The notes under the pieces were generated by a model that saw nothing but the letters and a program-made list of their open reading frames with translations, was not told the DNA's origin and made no database searches. This document shows, piece after piece, positions 34,670-44,508 of a stretch of DNA of 64,000 bases. The first letter of the stretch is position 1. Every line of letters starts with the position of its first letter. The stretch spans positions 186,001-250,000 of the forward strand of contig NZ_PIQO01000001.1 of assembly GCF_002844575.1 (NCBI RefSeq), read 5' to 3'. The stretch is from Heyndrickxia camelliae (GTDB lineage Bacteria; Bacillota; Bacilli; Bacillales; Bacillaceae_C). The translations under genes were made by a program, and so were the position numbers.

Positions 34670-35167
34670 TTACCCTTCCTCTGGAATTACATATTGTGTA
34701 AAATAGGCAGGCCCGGAAAATATACTTTTGAACTCTGCTTCGGTATTGGCTTTATGAGCTTCTTCAAATGAGTTGGAGTGTTTCCAATCAGAATATGCTT
34801 TTTCATTTTCCCATAGGCTAAAACCTATATAGGTATCTCCTTTTAAGGGACGCAGTAATCTTATAGCCTTAAACCCAGAGACTTGCGTAATGGCTGGAAT
34901 TCTTTCCTTGAATCGATATTCAAATACTGGTCTTCCTTCGTCAGTTACCGGTACATGGTTAAAAACAGCTAGTCCTTTGCAGTCAAGTTCTCCCGATCCT
35001 TCTACAACTTGATATTTTCGAGGTACCTCAAATACTGACTTTTTAGTTGTTTCATGTAACAGCAGCGAATTTTGGCCGTTCTGCATTAAAATCATATTTT
35101 CGTTAGCATACTTTTTTTTTATTTTTTCTAGAAAATCATAAGTACCTGTTGTTATATAAACATACAT
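34670..35167 (-). CDS. hmoB: Heme-degrading monooxygenase HmoB
   Basis: 165 residues from ATG 35167 (GATGGGGTGA upstream). C-terminal antibiotic-biosynthesis-monooxygenase (IsdG-like) domain from about residue 65 with FEYRFKERIPAITQV, GFSLWENEKAYSDW and HSNSFEEAH. B. subtilis HmoB (YhgC) has the same length and place before hemE. Breaks heme to release iron. Divergent from hemE. Confidence 0.9.
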   Translation of the reverse strand: MYVYITTGTYDFLEKIKKKYANENMILMQNGQNSLLLHETTKKSVFEVPRKYQVVEGSGELDCKGLAVFNHVPVTDEGRPVFEYRFKERIPAITQVSGFKAIRLLRPLKGDTYIGFSLWENEKAYSDWKHSNSFEEAHKANTEAEFKSIFSGPAYFTQYVIPEEG

Positions 35168-35465
35168 ATAATCACCCCATCCTATGAACTTCACCTTATT
35201 TTCTATATTATATCCATTCCCTTTGAGAAAAAGTATAAACAAAGGCATATATTGTTTGTAAAATGGTAATAGATTCTTATTGTCGAGTCTAGCGTCTAAC
35301 GGTCAAAGCGTCTCCACTATCTGATAAAAAGTAAGAATTTATGACAATTAATTTGCTTTACTATACTTTTAGCTGTAAAACGTCTATAGTAAAAACTGAC
35401 TATAAACGGATACTATTTGTATATATACAAGAGATTGTACTGCTTGAAAGGTGGCCATTTTGCAG

Positions 35466-36518
35466 ATGACTAAATTAATAAATGATACTCTCATTAAAGC
35501 GGCGAGAGGTGAAAAAACCAATCACGTGCCTGTTTGGTATATGCGTCAAGCAGGACGTTCACAGCCAGAATACCGTGCTCTGAAGGAGAAATATTCCTTA
35601 TTTGAAATCACACATCAGCCAGAATTATGTGCTTATGTAACAAGATTACCTGTTGAACAATATGATGTCGATGCCGCAATTCTCTATAAAGATATCATGT
35701 CACCCCTTCCTTCCATCGGTGTAGATGTAGAAATTAAATCCGGTATTGGACCTGTTATTAATAATCCGATTAGAACCGTTGCGGATGTTGAAAAGCTTGG
35801 AGAAATACATCCGGAAGAGGATGTTCCATATGTTTTAGATACAATCAAGCTGTTAACTAAAGAACAATTAACCGTTCCATTAATAGGTTTTGCAGGAGCT
35901 CCATTCACTGTATCCAGCTACATGATTGAAGGTGGACCTTCTAAAGATTATAAAAAAACAAAAGCATTTATGTATACAGAACCGAAGGCTTGGTTTATGC
36001 TAATGGACAAGCTGGCAGATATGACCATTACATATGTACGATCACAAATTAAAGCAGGAGCTAGTGCGATTCAAATCTTTGATTCATGGGTCGGGGCTTT
36101 AAATGTGGATGACTATCGAACTTTCATTAAGCCTGTAATGACAAGAATTTTTTCTGAACTGAGAAAAGAGAATGTTCCTCTTATTATGTTTGGAGTTGGG
36201 GCAAGTCATCTTGCTTTAGAATGGAATGATCTTCCTTTGGACGTGGTTGGACTAGACTGGCGTTTACCAATTCGTGAAGCTCGTACTAAGGGAGTGAATA
36301 AGGCGGTTCAAGGTAATTTAGATCCAGCTGTATTATTAGCGCCATGGGACGTTTTAGAGGAAAGGGTTAAAAGCATCTTGGACCAAGGAATCGAGCTTCC
36401 TAGTTATATCTTTAATCTCGGGCACGGAGTATTCCCGCAAGTTGATCCCGATGTCCTAAAACGATTAACAGCTTTTATACATGAATATAGTGCAATGAAA
36501 TTAAGTGAAATGAGGTAA
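35466..36518 (+). CDS. hemE: Uroporphyrinogen decarboxylase
   Basis: 350 residues. Converts uroporphyrinogen III to coproporphyrinogen III. Signatures [16 protein letters not shown] near residue 25, [20 protein letters not shown] and FNLGHGV near the end. ATG 35466 gives the family N-terminus (TTG 35460 is possible: AAAGGTGG lies 5 and 11 bases away respectively). First gene of a hemE-hemH operon, 5 bases before hemH. Confidence 0.95.
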   Translation: MTKLINDTLIKAARGEKTNHVPVWYMRQAGRSQPEYRALKEKYSLFEITHQPELCAYVTRLPVEQYDVDAAILYKDIMSPLPSIGVDVEIKSGIGPVINNPIRTVADVEKLGEIHPEEDVPYVLDTIKLLTKEQLTVPLIGFAGAPFTVSSYMIEGGPSKDYKKTKAFMYTEPKAWFMLMDKLADMTITYVRSQIKAGASAIQIFDSWVGALNVDDYRTFIKPVMTRIFSELRKENVPLIMFGVGASHLALEWNDLPLDVVGLDWRLPIREARTKGVNKAVQGNLDPAVLLAPWDVLEERVKSILDQGIELPSYIFNLGHGVFPQVDPDVLKRLTAFIHEYSAMKLSEMR

Positions 36519-36523
36519 GAAGG

Positions 36524-37453
36524 ATGGCAAAAAAGAAAATGGGACTTCTTGTCATGGCATATGGTACGCCATACAAAGAAGAAGATATTGAGCGTTACTA
36601 TACACATATCCGTCATGGTAGAAAACCAACCCCCGAAATGCTGGAGGATTTACGAAGTCGGTACGAAGCTATTGGGGGAATTTCTCCGTTGGCTAAAATA
36701 ACAGAAGAACAAGCATACGGTTTACAAAATCGCTTGAATGAAGTGCAGGATGAGATTGAATTTAAAGCGTACATAGGCTTAAAACATATTGAACCATTTA
36801 TTGAAGATGCAGTGAAGCAAATGCACGATGATGGAATAGAGGAGGCAGTGTCCCTTGTTCTAGCACCTCATTTTTCTACTTTTAGTGTGAAATCTTATAA
36901 TGAAAGAGCGAAGGAAACTGCTGAAAAACTTGGTGGACCAAGCATTACATCTGTAGAAAGCTGGTACAAGGAACCAAAGTTTATTCAGTATTGGGTAGAT
37001 AAGGTCAAAGATACTTATCAAAGCATGAGTGAAGAGGAAAGACATTCCGCTTGTCTGATTGTTTCTGCACATAGTTTGCCGGAAAAAATTCTTCAATACG
37101 GGGATCCATATCCTGAACAACTGAAGGAAACAGCAGAACTAATTACGGAAAAAGCTGGTATTACGGAATATGCTCTTGGATGGCAAAGTGCCGGCAATAC
37201 ACCCGATCCATGGCTAGGTCCAGATGTTCAAGATTTAACTCGTGATCTTTATAAGGAAAAAGGGTATAAGGCATTTGTTTATATTCCGGTTGGATTTGTG
37301 GCAGAGCATTTGGAAGTTCTTTATGATAACGACTATGAATGTAAAACGGTAACGGAAGAAATTGGTGCAAGCTATTATCGTCCTCCAATGCCAAATGCAA
37401 GACCCGAATTTATTGATGTATTGGCAACGGTAATTTTAAAGCATTTGCAATGA
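36524..37453 (+). CDS. hemH: Coproporphyrin III ferrochelatase
   Basis: 309 residues, soluble form. Inserts iron into coproporphyrin III in Gram-positives (CpfC). Family marks [26 protein letters not shown], metal-site His in ECH-less loop [10 protein letters not shown] (His183 region) and [16 protein letters not shown] with acidic iron ligand. GAGG lies eight bases upstream. In B. subtilis hemY follows directly; here a terminator and yhgD do. Confidence 0.95.
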   Translation: MAKKKMGLLVMAYGTPYKEEDIERYYTHIRHGRKPTPEMLEDLRSRYEAIGGISPLAKITEEQAYGLQNRLNEVQDEIEFKAYIGLKHIEPFIEDAVKQMHDDGIEEAVSLVLAPHFSTFSVKSYNERAKETAEKLGGPSITSVESWYKEPKFIQYWVDKVKDTYQSMSEEERHSACLIVSAHSLPEKILQYGDPYPEQLKETAELITEKAGITEYALGWQSAGNTPDPWLGPDVQDLTRDLYKEKGYKAFVYIPVGFVAEHLEVLYDNDYECKTVTEEIGASYYRPPMPNARPEFIDVLATVILKHLQ

Positions 37454-37460
37454 AAATGTT

Positions 37461-37487
37461 CGCTCCTTTTCGGGGCGGATTTTTTTA
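37461..37487 (+). terminator. Terminator of hemEH
   Basis: Stem CGCTCC/GGGGCG (one G-T pair) followed by a seven-T run. Confidence 0.82.
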
Positions 37488-37509
37488 TTGAAAAAACTAT
37501 TTTATTCCC

Positions 37510-37538
37510 TTGATTCTCTATAATGGTTATGCTATATT
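37510..37538 (+). promoter_or_regulatory. Candidate sigma-A promoter of yhgD
   Basis: TTGATT (37510-37515), 17-base spacer, TATATT (37533-37538), just upstream of the inverted-repeat operator. Confidence 0.6.
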
Positions 37539-37556
37539 ATACCTTGTGAAACTAAT

Positions 37557-37579
37557 TGACCGTTTTGGTATTTTGGTCA
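37557..37579. promoter_or_regulatory. Probable YhgD operator, site 1
   Basis: TGACC-N13-GGTCA inverted repeat. Its sequence is close to the reverse complement of site 2 at 38203-38225, including the GTTTT next to the left arm. Sits between the yhgD promoter and start codon. Confidence 0.7.
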
Positions 37580-37589
37580 TTTCGGAAAA

Positions 37590-38177
37590 GTGGTGAAATC
37601 ATTATTGGCTATTGATCGCAGGAAATTAATTATCGAAGCAGCAACTAAATCTTTCTCCTTATTTGGATACAAAGCCACTACTATGGATCAAATAGCAAAG
37701 CTTGCGAATGTAGGAAAAGGAACTATTTATACTTTCTTCAAAAACAAAGAAGATCTATTTTATGAAATCATTACTTCCTTGTTAAAAGAAATGAAAGAGG
37801 CTGCCGAACAATTTATGCACTCTGATCTGCCTTTTCATGAAAAGGTTGACCGCACGCTCTATAAGCTACTGGAATTTCGAAAGGAACACCAATTATACAT
37901 CAAGCTTTTTCAAGAAGAAAGTGATATTGGAACGCCGGAAGTTCAAGAAGTAATGCTTCGAATTGAAGAATCCATCCTAAACTATATTAAAAATATTATT
38001 TTGGAGGCAATTCAAAATGGCGAAATTAAAGAGTGCGAACCGGAGATAACTGCTTTTGTTATTTTAAAATTATATATCTCCTTAATTTTTGATTGGGAAA
38101 AGCATCATGAACCACTGAAAAAAGAAGAAATCTCTAAATTGTTTAAACTTTATTTATTCCAGGGATTATCAACTTGA
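37590..38177 (+). CDS. yhgD: TetR-family regulator YhgD
   Basis: 195 residues; start GTG 37590 or GTG 37593, both without a strong ribosome site. N-terminal TetR helix-turn-helix: ATTMDQIAKLANVGKGTIYT then FFKNKEDLF (about residues 28-60). C-terminal ligand domain with TetR_C layout. Divergence in the ligand pocket gives no ligand. Very likely autoregulates and controls yhgE through two matching operators. Confidence 0.9.
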   Translation: MVKSLLAIDRRKLIIEAATKSFSLFGYKATTMDQIAKLANVGKGTIYTFFKNKEDLFYEIITSLLKEMKEAAEQFMHSDLPFHEKVDRTLYKLLEFRKEHQLYIKLFQEESDIGTPEVQEVMLRIEESILNYIKNIILEAIQNGEIKECEPEITAFVILKLYISLIFDWEKHHEPLKKEEISKLFKLYLFQGLST

Positions 38178-38202
38178 TGGTCCTACATTTTTTGGAATGA
38201 AT

Positions 38203-38225
38203 TGACCAAATGAATAAAACGGTCA
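38203..38225. promoter_or_regulatory. Probable YhgD operator, site 2 (yhgE)
   Basis: TGACC-N13-GGTCA inverted repeat 31 bases before yhgE; spacer and arms match site 1 when reverse-complemented. Confidence 0.7.
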
Positions 38226-38255
38226 TTAAAATCTATTAATGGAGGTAAAAACGTC

Positions 38256-40451
38256 ATGTTTCTCGCAGAATTAAAGAAAATCCTCCGTCATCCAATGTTG
38301 TTAATATCAACATTAGCTATTACGTTTGTGCCAATTATGTATGCAGGAATGTTTATATGGTCCTTTTGGGATCCATATGGACACTTAGATCGCTTACCTG
38401 TCGCGGTAGTGAATAACGACAAAGGTGCTGTATTGGACGGAGATCATTTAAAGCTTGGAAAAGAGCTTGCGGATAACTTAAAAGATAGTAAAGATTTTGA
38501 TTTTCATATCGTGGATAATAAGAAAGGACTCAAAGATCTTAAAAATCAGAAATATTACCTTTTAATTGAGATACCACAAAACTTTTCTAAAAATGCTACT
38601 ACTTTAATGGATGATAAGCCTAAAAAATTAGAGCTTAACTATATTCCAAATGAGGGTGCCAACTATCTCTCCTCAAAAATAGGCGATTCAGCTATGAAGG
38701 AAATAAAGGCATCTGTTTCAAAAGAAGTAACAGCAACTTATGCGGAACAAATGTTTAGCAAAATAAAGGAAATGGGAAAAGGATACGCTCAAGCAAGTGA
38801 TGGTGCATCTACTTTATACGATGGAGCCAAAAAACTAGACAGCGGATCTAAGACAATCAAAGAAAATCTTGAAACATTAGCATCAAAATCCGTTGAATTT
38901 CAAAATGGTGTAAATTCAGCCGCAAGTGGTTCCAGTGAAGTAGCGAGCGGAGCATCAGAACTTGCAAATGGCCTTAGTCAACTAAAAAATGGTAATGACC
39001 AGCTCCTAACAGGGGTAAAAAGTGCAAGCAAAGGTTCTGCTGATTTGGCCGATGGAAGCAAAGAATTAACAATTGGCTTACAAGATGCGGACAGTGGTGC
39101 CAAACAACTTGTAGCGAATACAAATAAAATTCACCAAGGTGCACAATCTTTAACAGACAATCTTGGTGCCCTAGAAAATGGTACATCGAAAACAGCAGAC
39201 GGCGCAAAACAAGTTCATGATGGAATCGCTGCACTTAAAGATCAATTAGAACCTTTAATGGGTACATTGCCAGCTCAACAAAAAGCAGTCTTGCAAGCAA
39301 CGTTGGATCAATTAGAAAAAGGAAGCAATGATGTTGCGAATGGTGCTGGTCAACTTAGCACATCAACCAGCAAGCTTCAAGCTGGAGCAAGTACTCTATC
39401 TGATTCTGTAAATCAGTTAAACCAACAAGGGATTAAACCATTACAAAATGGATTAGATGCTCTATTAGCTGGCTCACAAAAATTAACAGCTGGTGCTAAC
39501 AAATTAAATGCTGGCCAAACGGAGCTGCTTCAAGGTATGACCGTATTTAATCAAAAGTTAGCAGACGCTAATAGCGGAGCAAGTAAATTGGCATCAGGTA
39601 GTGAGCAGTTAAATACCGGGATAGGTAAATTAGCAGATGGATCTGGCAAGATTAGTGAAGGTACTTCACAATTAGCAGATGGATCCAAAGATTTAAACAG
39701 TGGAACAAATAAATTAACGGATGGATCCAAAGAATTAAAGAATAAATTGAGTGATGCTGCTGATAAATCCAGTTCCGTACACGCAAATCAAAAAACATAT
39801 GATATGATGGGAAATCCTGTTAAGGTTGATAAAGAAGAAGTCAACAAAGTTCCTAATTACGGAACAGGTTTGGCACCATATTTCTTATCCTTAGGATTAT
39901 TCGTCGGAGCTTTATTGTTAACGATAGTGTTTAATGTAAAAAATCCTGTTATTACACCTAAGAATGGATTCCTCATGTTTACTAGTAAATTCGGTATTAT
40001 GGCGATAGTTGGTATTATTCAGTCTCTTATTGCTGCTGCTATTGCCATTGGCGGAATTGGTCTAGATGTAAAAAGTATACCTGTATTTATTTGTACAGAA
40101 ATCGTAACAAGCTTAACTTATATGGCATTAATATTATGTTTAACTGCCTTATTAGGTGATCCTGGACGTTTCTTAGCGATCATCATCTTAATTTTACAAT
40201 TAACTAGCAGTGCAGGAACTTTCCCACTTGAGTTATTGCCACCTGCATTGCATCCAGTTCATAATGTACTGCCTATGACATTTTCGCTTAATGCATTTAA
40301 AGCAGCCATCTCGACTGGTGATTTTGGTGTTGTATGGCATAACTTAGGATTAATGCTAATTTACTTGATTGCTTTTGTAATAATCACGATTGTGTATTTT
40401 ACAATAAAATACAAAAAATCACATACAATGCAAACAGAGCAAGCAGCATAA
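38256..40451 (+). CDS. yhgE: YhgE/Pip-domain membrane protein
   Basis: 731 residues. One N-terminal helix, a long outer region (residues 45-540) made of degenerate repeats with small residues (GASxLxxGxxxL, e.g. LADGSKDLNSGTNKLTDGSK), and a C-terminal five- to six-helix ABC-2-like membrane domain. Relatives include phage infection protein Pip of Lactococcus and EsaA/YueB of the type VII secretion field. AATGGAGG precedes ATG 38256. Controlled by the neighbouring TetR regulator, by inference from operators. Confidence 0.9.
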   Translation: MFLAELKKILRHPMLLISTLAITFVPIMYAGMFIWSFWDPYGHLDRLPVAVVNNDKGAVLDGDHLKLGKELADNLKDSKDFDFHIVDNKKGLKDLKNQKYYLLIEIPQNFSKNATTLMDDKPKKLELNYIPNEGANYLSSKIGDSAMKEIKASVSKEVTATYAEQMFSKIKEMGKGYAQASDGASTLYDGAKKLDSGSKTIKENLETLASKSVEFQNGVNSAASGSSEVASGASELANGLSQLKNGNDQLLTGVKSASKGSADLADGSKELTIGLQDADSGAKQLVANTNKIHQGAQSLTDNLGALENGTSKTADGAKQVHDGIAALKDQLEPLMGTLPAQQKAVLQATLDQLEKGSNDVANGAGQLSTSTSKLQAGASTLSDSVNQLNQQGIKPLQNGLDALLAGSQKLTAGANKLNAGQTELLQGMTVFNQKLADANSGASKLASGSEQLNTGIGKLADGSGKISEGTSQLADGSKDLNSGTNKLTDGSKELKNKLSDAADKSSSVHANQKTYDMMGNPVKVDKEEVNKVPNYGTGLAPYFLSLGLFVGALLLTIVFNVKNPVITPKNGFLMFTSKFGIMAIVGIIQSLIAAAIAIGGIGLDVKSIPVFICTEIVTSLTYMALILCLTALLGDPGRFLAIIILILQLTSSAGTFPLELLPPALHPVHNVLPMTFSLNAFKAAISTGDFGVVWHNLGLMLIYLIAFVIITIVYFTIKYKKSHTMQTEQAA

Positions 40452-40452
40452 G

Positions 40453-40485
40453 AAAAAAGTTAGGGCAGATGCCCTAACTTTTTTT
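40453..40485. terminator. Bidirectional terminator yhgE/sco
   Basis: Stem GTTAGGGC/GCCCTAAC with four-base loop, flanked by A6 and T7; serves yhgE and the convergent Sco-type gene. Confidence 0.88.
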
Positions 40486-41062
40486 AATCTAAAGCCTTTA
40501 AGTCTTTTATAATTTCCTCAGGCTTAAAGTTCTTGCCTCCAGAATAGTCCTTAATAATTTCACCTTTTTTATTGATTAGGTAGAAACTTGTGCCATGAAC
40601 AACTTGTGTATCATTTTCAGGCTTCTTCACAAGTTCTTTAAATTTATCCAATGCTAGCTTTTCGATATCCTTTTGTGCATATCCCGTTAATAAATGCCAT
40701 GTGGAAAAATCCGGCTGAAAATGAGAAGCATAATCTTTCATGCGCTTCGGGGTATCCACTTCAGGGTCTACGCTAAAAGAAACAAAGTGTACATCTTTTA
40801 GCCCCTCCTTCTTTGCCTTTTTCTGGAGTTCACTCATTTGGTAAGTCAATTGTGGGCAGATAGTGGTACAGCTTGTGAAAATAAAATTTGCTACCCAAAC
40901 TTTTCCTTTTAAGTCCTTCATACCGAAAGATTTACCGTTTTCATCGGTATAAGTAAAGTTTCCAACTGGTTCGCCTTTTTTGTTGCTTAAGGAACTGCAT
41001 GCGCTAAGACTAATTATAGAAAAAACCAATAATAGCAAAAGAGGTATACGTAAATTTTTCAA
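40484..41062 (-). CDS. Sco1/SenC-type copper chaperone lipoprotein
   Basis: 192 residues from TTG 41062 (GGAGGG eight bases upstream; the ATGs farther out lack a site and give a longer odd N-terminus). Lipoprotein signal ending LSAC with Cys22; thioredoxin fold with copper ligands Cys65 and Cys69 (FTSCTTICP) and His156 (VVHGTSF). Assembles the CuA centre of cytochrome c oxidase. Resembles B. subtilis YpmQ. Confidence 0.9.
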   Translation of the reverse strand: MKNLRIPLLLLLVFSIISLSACSSLSNKKGEPVGNFTYTDENGKSFGMKDLKGKVWVANFIFTSCTTICPQLTYQMSELQKKAKKEGLKDVHFVSFSVDPEVDTPKRMKDYASHFQPDFSTWHLLTGYAQKDIEKLALDKFKELVKKPENDTQVVHGTSFYLINKKGEIIKDYSGGKNFKPEEIIKDLKALD

Positions 41063-41278
41063 TATGTTACCCTCCAAAAATATATTATATGTATTTGCCT
41101 TCATTATAGATGAAATATAAAGTAAAAATTGGTTTATGGTCAAATATTCATGAAATGCTCAAATTTATCGACATGTTTTTGGATGATAAAAAATGTCAAC
41201 ACTTATTAACAAAACAGGCATTTCTTATCTTGATTTAATGTTAACATAAAAAATATAAAGTACGATGGAGGTATGATG

Positions 41279-41680
41279 ATGTCTCGTAAAATACTTATGC
41301 TATTCTTTACATGTATTACAGTTTTCGCCTTATCTGCTTGTGGAAGCCATTCCAATACATATGAAAAAAAAGCGCCGGTGGAGTTAAAGGTAGCTTTAAA
41401 AGTGCCGAATAATGCAAGTGTTAACGAAAAAGTAGCTTTACAAGCATTAGTAACACAAGGTAAAGAAAAGGTTAAAGATGCCGATGATGTGAAATATCAA
41501 GTATGGGAAGGCGACAACACAAACGATAGTAAATTCATCAAGGCAAAAAATGATAAGAATGGTAATTATTCTGCCAGTTTTGTTTTTGACCATGCTGGAA
41601 CTTATCAAGTACAAGTTCATGTGGAAGCAAGAGATCAGCATGTAATGCCAAAAACGAAAATCACAGTAAGTGAAAAATAA
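41279..41680 (+). CDS. YtkA/FixH-type lipoprotein
   Basis: 133 residues from the third of three clustered ATGs (41279, seven bases after GGAGG). Lipobox ALSAC (Cys21), then an immunoglobulin-like beta domain with YQVWEGDN, NGNYSASFVFDHAGTYQVQV and histidines HVEARDQHVMP. YtkA-like domains are linked to copper or cytochrome oxidase assembly; the divergent Sco gene supports that. Confidence 0.82.
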   Translation: MSRKILMLFFTCITVFALSACGSHSNTYEKKAPVELKVALKVPNNASVNEKVALQALVTQGKEKVKDADDVKYQVWEGDNTNDSKFIKAKNDKNGNYSASFVFDHAGTYQVQVHVEARDQHVMPKTKITVSEK

Positions 41681-41690
41681 GGACAAGCAT

Positions 41691-41735
41691 AGCTGTCTCG
41701 AATGGTGCCAGGCACCTTTTGAGACAGCTTTCTAC
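41691..41735 (+). terminator. Terminator with nested GGTGCC palindrome
   Basis: Outer stem AGCTGTCTC/GAGACAGCT (41691-41699, 41721-41729) with inner GGTGCCAGGCACC (41704-41716), then TTTCT. Confidence 0.75.
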
Positions 41736-41832
41736 ATGATAATATGTCTTACTCATTAGAATTTAGGTAAAATGGAGTATACTAAAAATTGATATGAAAT
41801 GTCTATTGAACTATAATTTTAGGAGGATACAT

Positions 41833-42567
41833 ATGAAACTAACTGTAATAGGGCAATGGGGTGGCTACCCAAAAGTAAATGAAGCAAGTACCGGATACTT
41901 ACTAGAACATGGAACATATAAATTATTAATTGACTGCGGGAGTGCCGTTTTGTCGAAGATGCAAAATTTTGTACAACCGGAAGATTTAAATGCCGTGATC
42001 ATTTCTCATTATCATCCAGATCATGTAGCTGATATTGGTGTGTTGCAGCATGCTTTGATTATTGGTAAATACATGGATAAAAATATTCAAACGCTTTCTA
42101 TTTATGGGCATCAAGAAGATGAGAGTGGATTTCAATCTCTGAATTTCCAGGATGTGACCAAAGCTGTACCGTATAATCCTAGCGAAACTCTGCAAATTGG
42201 ACCATTTTCTATTACCTTTTTAAAAACCAAGCATCCTGTTCCATGCTATGCCATGAGAATTGAAGCGGAGAATCAGGTAATTGTCTATACTGCAGATACA
42301 TCCTATATAGAATCTCTTAATGAATTTGCTAAAGGAGCGGATGTACTGCTTTGTGAATGTAATTTTTATGGAGATATGGATGGTTCCGGTGCTGGACATA
42401 TGAATAGCTATGATGCGGGAAATCTTGCGCATATTGCAGGGGCAAAACGCTTAGTCCTAACCCATCTCCCACAATACGGCGATCTGGAACAATTAAAATC
42501 AGAGGCAGCCGAGAAGTTTTCAGGAGAAGTGATGCTTGCCTATTATGGAATGGGCATTCAGCTGTAA
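41833..42567 (+). CDS. yhfI: Metallo-beta-lactamase-fold hydrolase
   Basis: 244 residues from ATG 41833 (AGGAGG upstream). Metal motif HYHPDH (His59, 61, Asp63, His64) with later ligands Asp and His (YTADTSY, THLPQYGD). RNase Z-like subtype; substrate unknown. Immediately upstream of lplJ as in B. subtilis. Confidence 0.9.
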   Translation: MKLTVIGQWGGYPKVNEASTGYLLEHGTYKLLIDCGSAVLSKMQNFVQPEDLNAVIISHYHPDHVADIGVLQHALIIGKYMDKNIQTLSIYGHQEDESGFQSLNFQDVTKAVPYNPSETLQIGPFSITFLKTKHPVPCYAMRIEAENQVIVYTADTSYIESLNEFAKGADVLLCECNFYGDMDGSGAGHMNSYDAGNLAHIAGAKRLVLTHLPQYGDLEQLKSEAAEKFSGEVMLAYYGMGIQL

Positions 42568-42596
42568 TTAGATTTTTTGAATTTGGAGTGAGACAA

Positions 42597-43586
42597 ATGT
42601 TATTTATTGATAATAAAGGTATTCATGATCCTCAAATTAACTTAGCGATTGAGGAATACGCATTAAAAAACCTTGACCCAAATGAAACATATCTTTTATT
42701 TTACATTAACCAACCATCTATCATCATCGGTAAGAATCAGAATACGATAGAGGAAATTAATACAGAATATGTAGATAAAAATGGAATCATTGTTGTTCGT
42801 CGCTTATCTGGCGGTGGTGCTGTTTACCACGACCTTGGAAACCTAAATTTTAGCTTTATTACAAAGGATGATGGGGAGAGCTTCCACAATTTCTTGAAGT
42901 TTACGGAGCCAGTGATTAAAGCATTGAAAAAATTAGGAGTAGACGCTGAACTCAGTGGCCGCAACGATATTCAAGTAGGCGAACGGAAAATTTCCGGTAA
43001 TGCTCAATTTTCAACAAGAGGACGCATGTTCAGCCATGGTACATTAATGCTCAATTCTGAACTTGAAAATGTGGCATCCGCATTGAAAGTAAAGAAAGAC
43101 AAAATTGAATCAAAAGGCATTAAATCAGTTCGAAGTCGAGTTGCTAACATTTCAGAGTTTCTAGATAAAAAAATTACTATTGAGGAATTCCGTCAGCTTC
43201 TTTTAGAATCAATTTTTGAAGGGCAGAATCCAATTCCAGAATATAAGCTTACCGATGAAGACTGGGAGAAAATCCACAAGCTTTCTAAAGAAAGATATCA
43301 AAATTGGGATTGGAATTACGGAAAATCACCAAAATTCAATCTTCAACATTCCCATCGTTTCCCTGTCGGAAGCATTGACGTTCGCTTAGATGTCAATAAA
43401 GGTCTGATTGAAACGTGTAAAATATACGGCGATTTCTTCGGTGTCGGTGATGTGGAAGACATTGAGAACAAACTCACCGGAGTTCGTTATGAACGTCATG
43501 AAATTGAAAAAGCACTCGAAGATGTCGATGTAAAACACTACTTCGGTAACATTACAAGGGACGAGCTAGTAAACTTAATCTATTAA
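42597..43586 (+). CDS. lplJ: Lipoate-protein ligase
   Basis: 329 residues. Attaches free lipoate, via lipoyl-AMP, to E2 subunits and GcvH. Motifs VVRRLSGGGAVYHDLGNLNF near 75, lysine in ISGNAQFSTRG, and an accessory C-terminal domain. ATG 42597 after GGAGTGA; 29 bases after yhfI, so probably co-transcribed. Confidence 0.93.
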   Translation: MLFIDNKGIHDPQINLAIEEYALKNLDPNETYLLFYINQPSIIIGKNQNTIEEINTEYVDKNGIIVVRRLSGGGAVYHDLGNLNFSFITKDDGESFHNFLKFTEPVIKALKKLGVDAELSGRNDIQVGERKISGNAQFSTRGRMFSHGTLMLNSELENVASALKVKKDKIESKGIKSVRSRVANISEFLDKKITIEEFRQLLLESIFEGQNPIPEYKLTDEDWEKIHKLSKERYQNWDWNYGKSPKFNLQHSHRFPVGSIDVRLDVNKGLIETCKIYGDFFGVGDVEDIENKLTGVRYERHEIEKALEDVDVKHYFGNITRDELVNLIY

Positions 43587-43594
43587 TTTTTGGG

Positions 43595-43623
43595 ACCCTT
43601 TCACTTATTGAAAGGGTTTTTTG
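43595..43623 (+). terminator. Terminator of yhfI-lplJ
   Basis: Nine-bp stem ACCCTTTCA/TGAAAGGGT with TTTTTT tail. Confidence 0.88.
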
Positions 43624-43806
43624 TTCGTTTGATAGGAGCTCTTTAAAGCAAGTACACCTACAAGAGGAGTGCCAAAAATGGGTACTAACGAATAGGAGGA
43701 GAATCAGAACTATCGTTAAAACAGAAAGAATTTTTGCACCTAAAGTTATTAAAAAAAGAAATATTTGTTAAAATCAATGAAAGAGAAAGTGTAAAGGGGA
43801 ATAGGG

Positions 43807-44508
43807 ATGTTTAAGATATTCATAATAGAAGACGATAGACAGTTAGTAAAACTCTTGCAGGAGCATTTACATAAATTTGGCTTTGATACTAAATCTGTAG
43901 TAAATTTTGAATCAATACGGTCTGAGTTTGAACAATATTCACCACATCTTGTTTTACTGGATGTGAACCTACCTAAATATGACGGATACTATTGGTGCAG
44001 ACAAATTCGAAACATCTCCACTTGTCCTATACTTTTTATTTCGGCCCGTGATGGAAAAATGGATCATGTAATGGCATTGGAAAATGGAGGAGATGACTAT
44101 ATCACAAAACCATTTGACTATGAAATTGTAATCGCGAAGATTAATAGCCAGCTGCGCCGTGCATATGGGGATTACTCTGGTTCTCCCAATGAGCGGTCTG
44201 TGGATGTGAATGGATTAAAGCTCGATGTTGAGCGTCTTTTACTTTCCTTAAGGGACAATATGGTCGATCTTAGTCATACAGAAGCAAAAATATTAGATGA
44301 ATTAATGAAGAAACAGGAATGTGTGGTAAGTCGTGACCGTTTACTTGAAAAAATATGGGATGACCAAGCATTTGTAGATGACAATACATTAAATGTTTAT
44401 ATTACTCGTGTAAGAAAGAAATTAGCATCGTTACAAATTGAAGATGCGATTGAAACTATTCGCGGCCAAGGTTATCGGCTTAATCCGAATTGGGGGGATG
44501 TGGAATGA
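43807..44508 (+). CDS. OmpR-family response regulator, Bce type
   Basis: 233 residues. Receiver with Asp52 (LVLLDVNLP), winged-helix output (DNTLNVYITRVRKKL). Pairs with the small kinase whose start overlaps its stop. With the ABC ATPase and large permease downstream, this is a BceRSAB-like module against peptide antibiotics that act on lipid II-cycle intermediates. Preceded by AAGGGGAATAGGG. Confidence 0.9.
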   Translation: MFKIFIIEDDRQLVKLLQEHLHKFGFDTKSVVNFESIRSEFEQYSPHLVLLDVNLPKYDGYYWCRQIRNISTCPILFISARDGKMDHVMALENGGDDYITKPFDYEIVIAKINSQLRRAYGDYSGSPNERSVDVNGLKLDVERLLLSLRDNMVDLSHTEAKILDELMKKQECVVSRDRLLEKIWDDQAFVDDNTLNVYITRVRKKLASLQIEDAIETIRGQGYRLNPNWGDVE

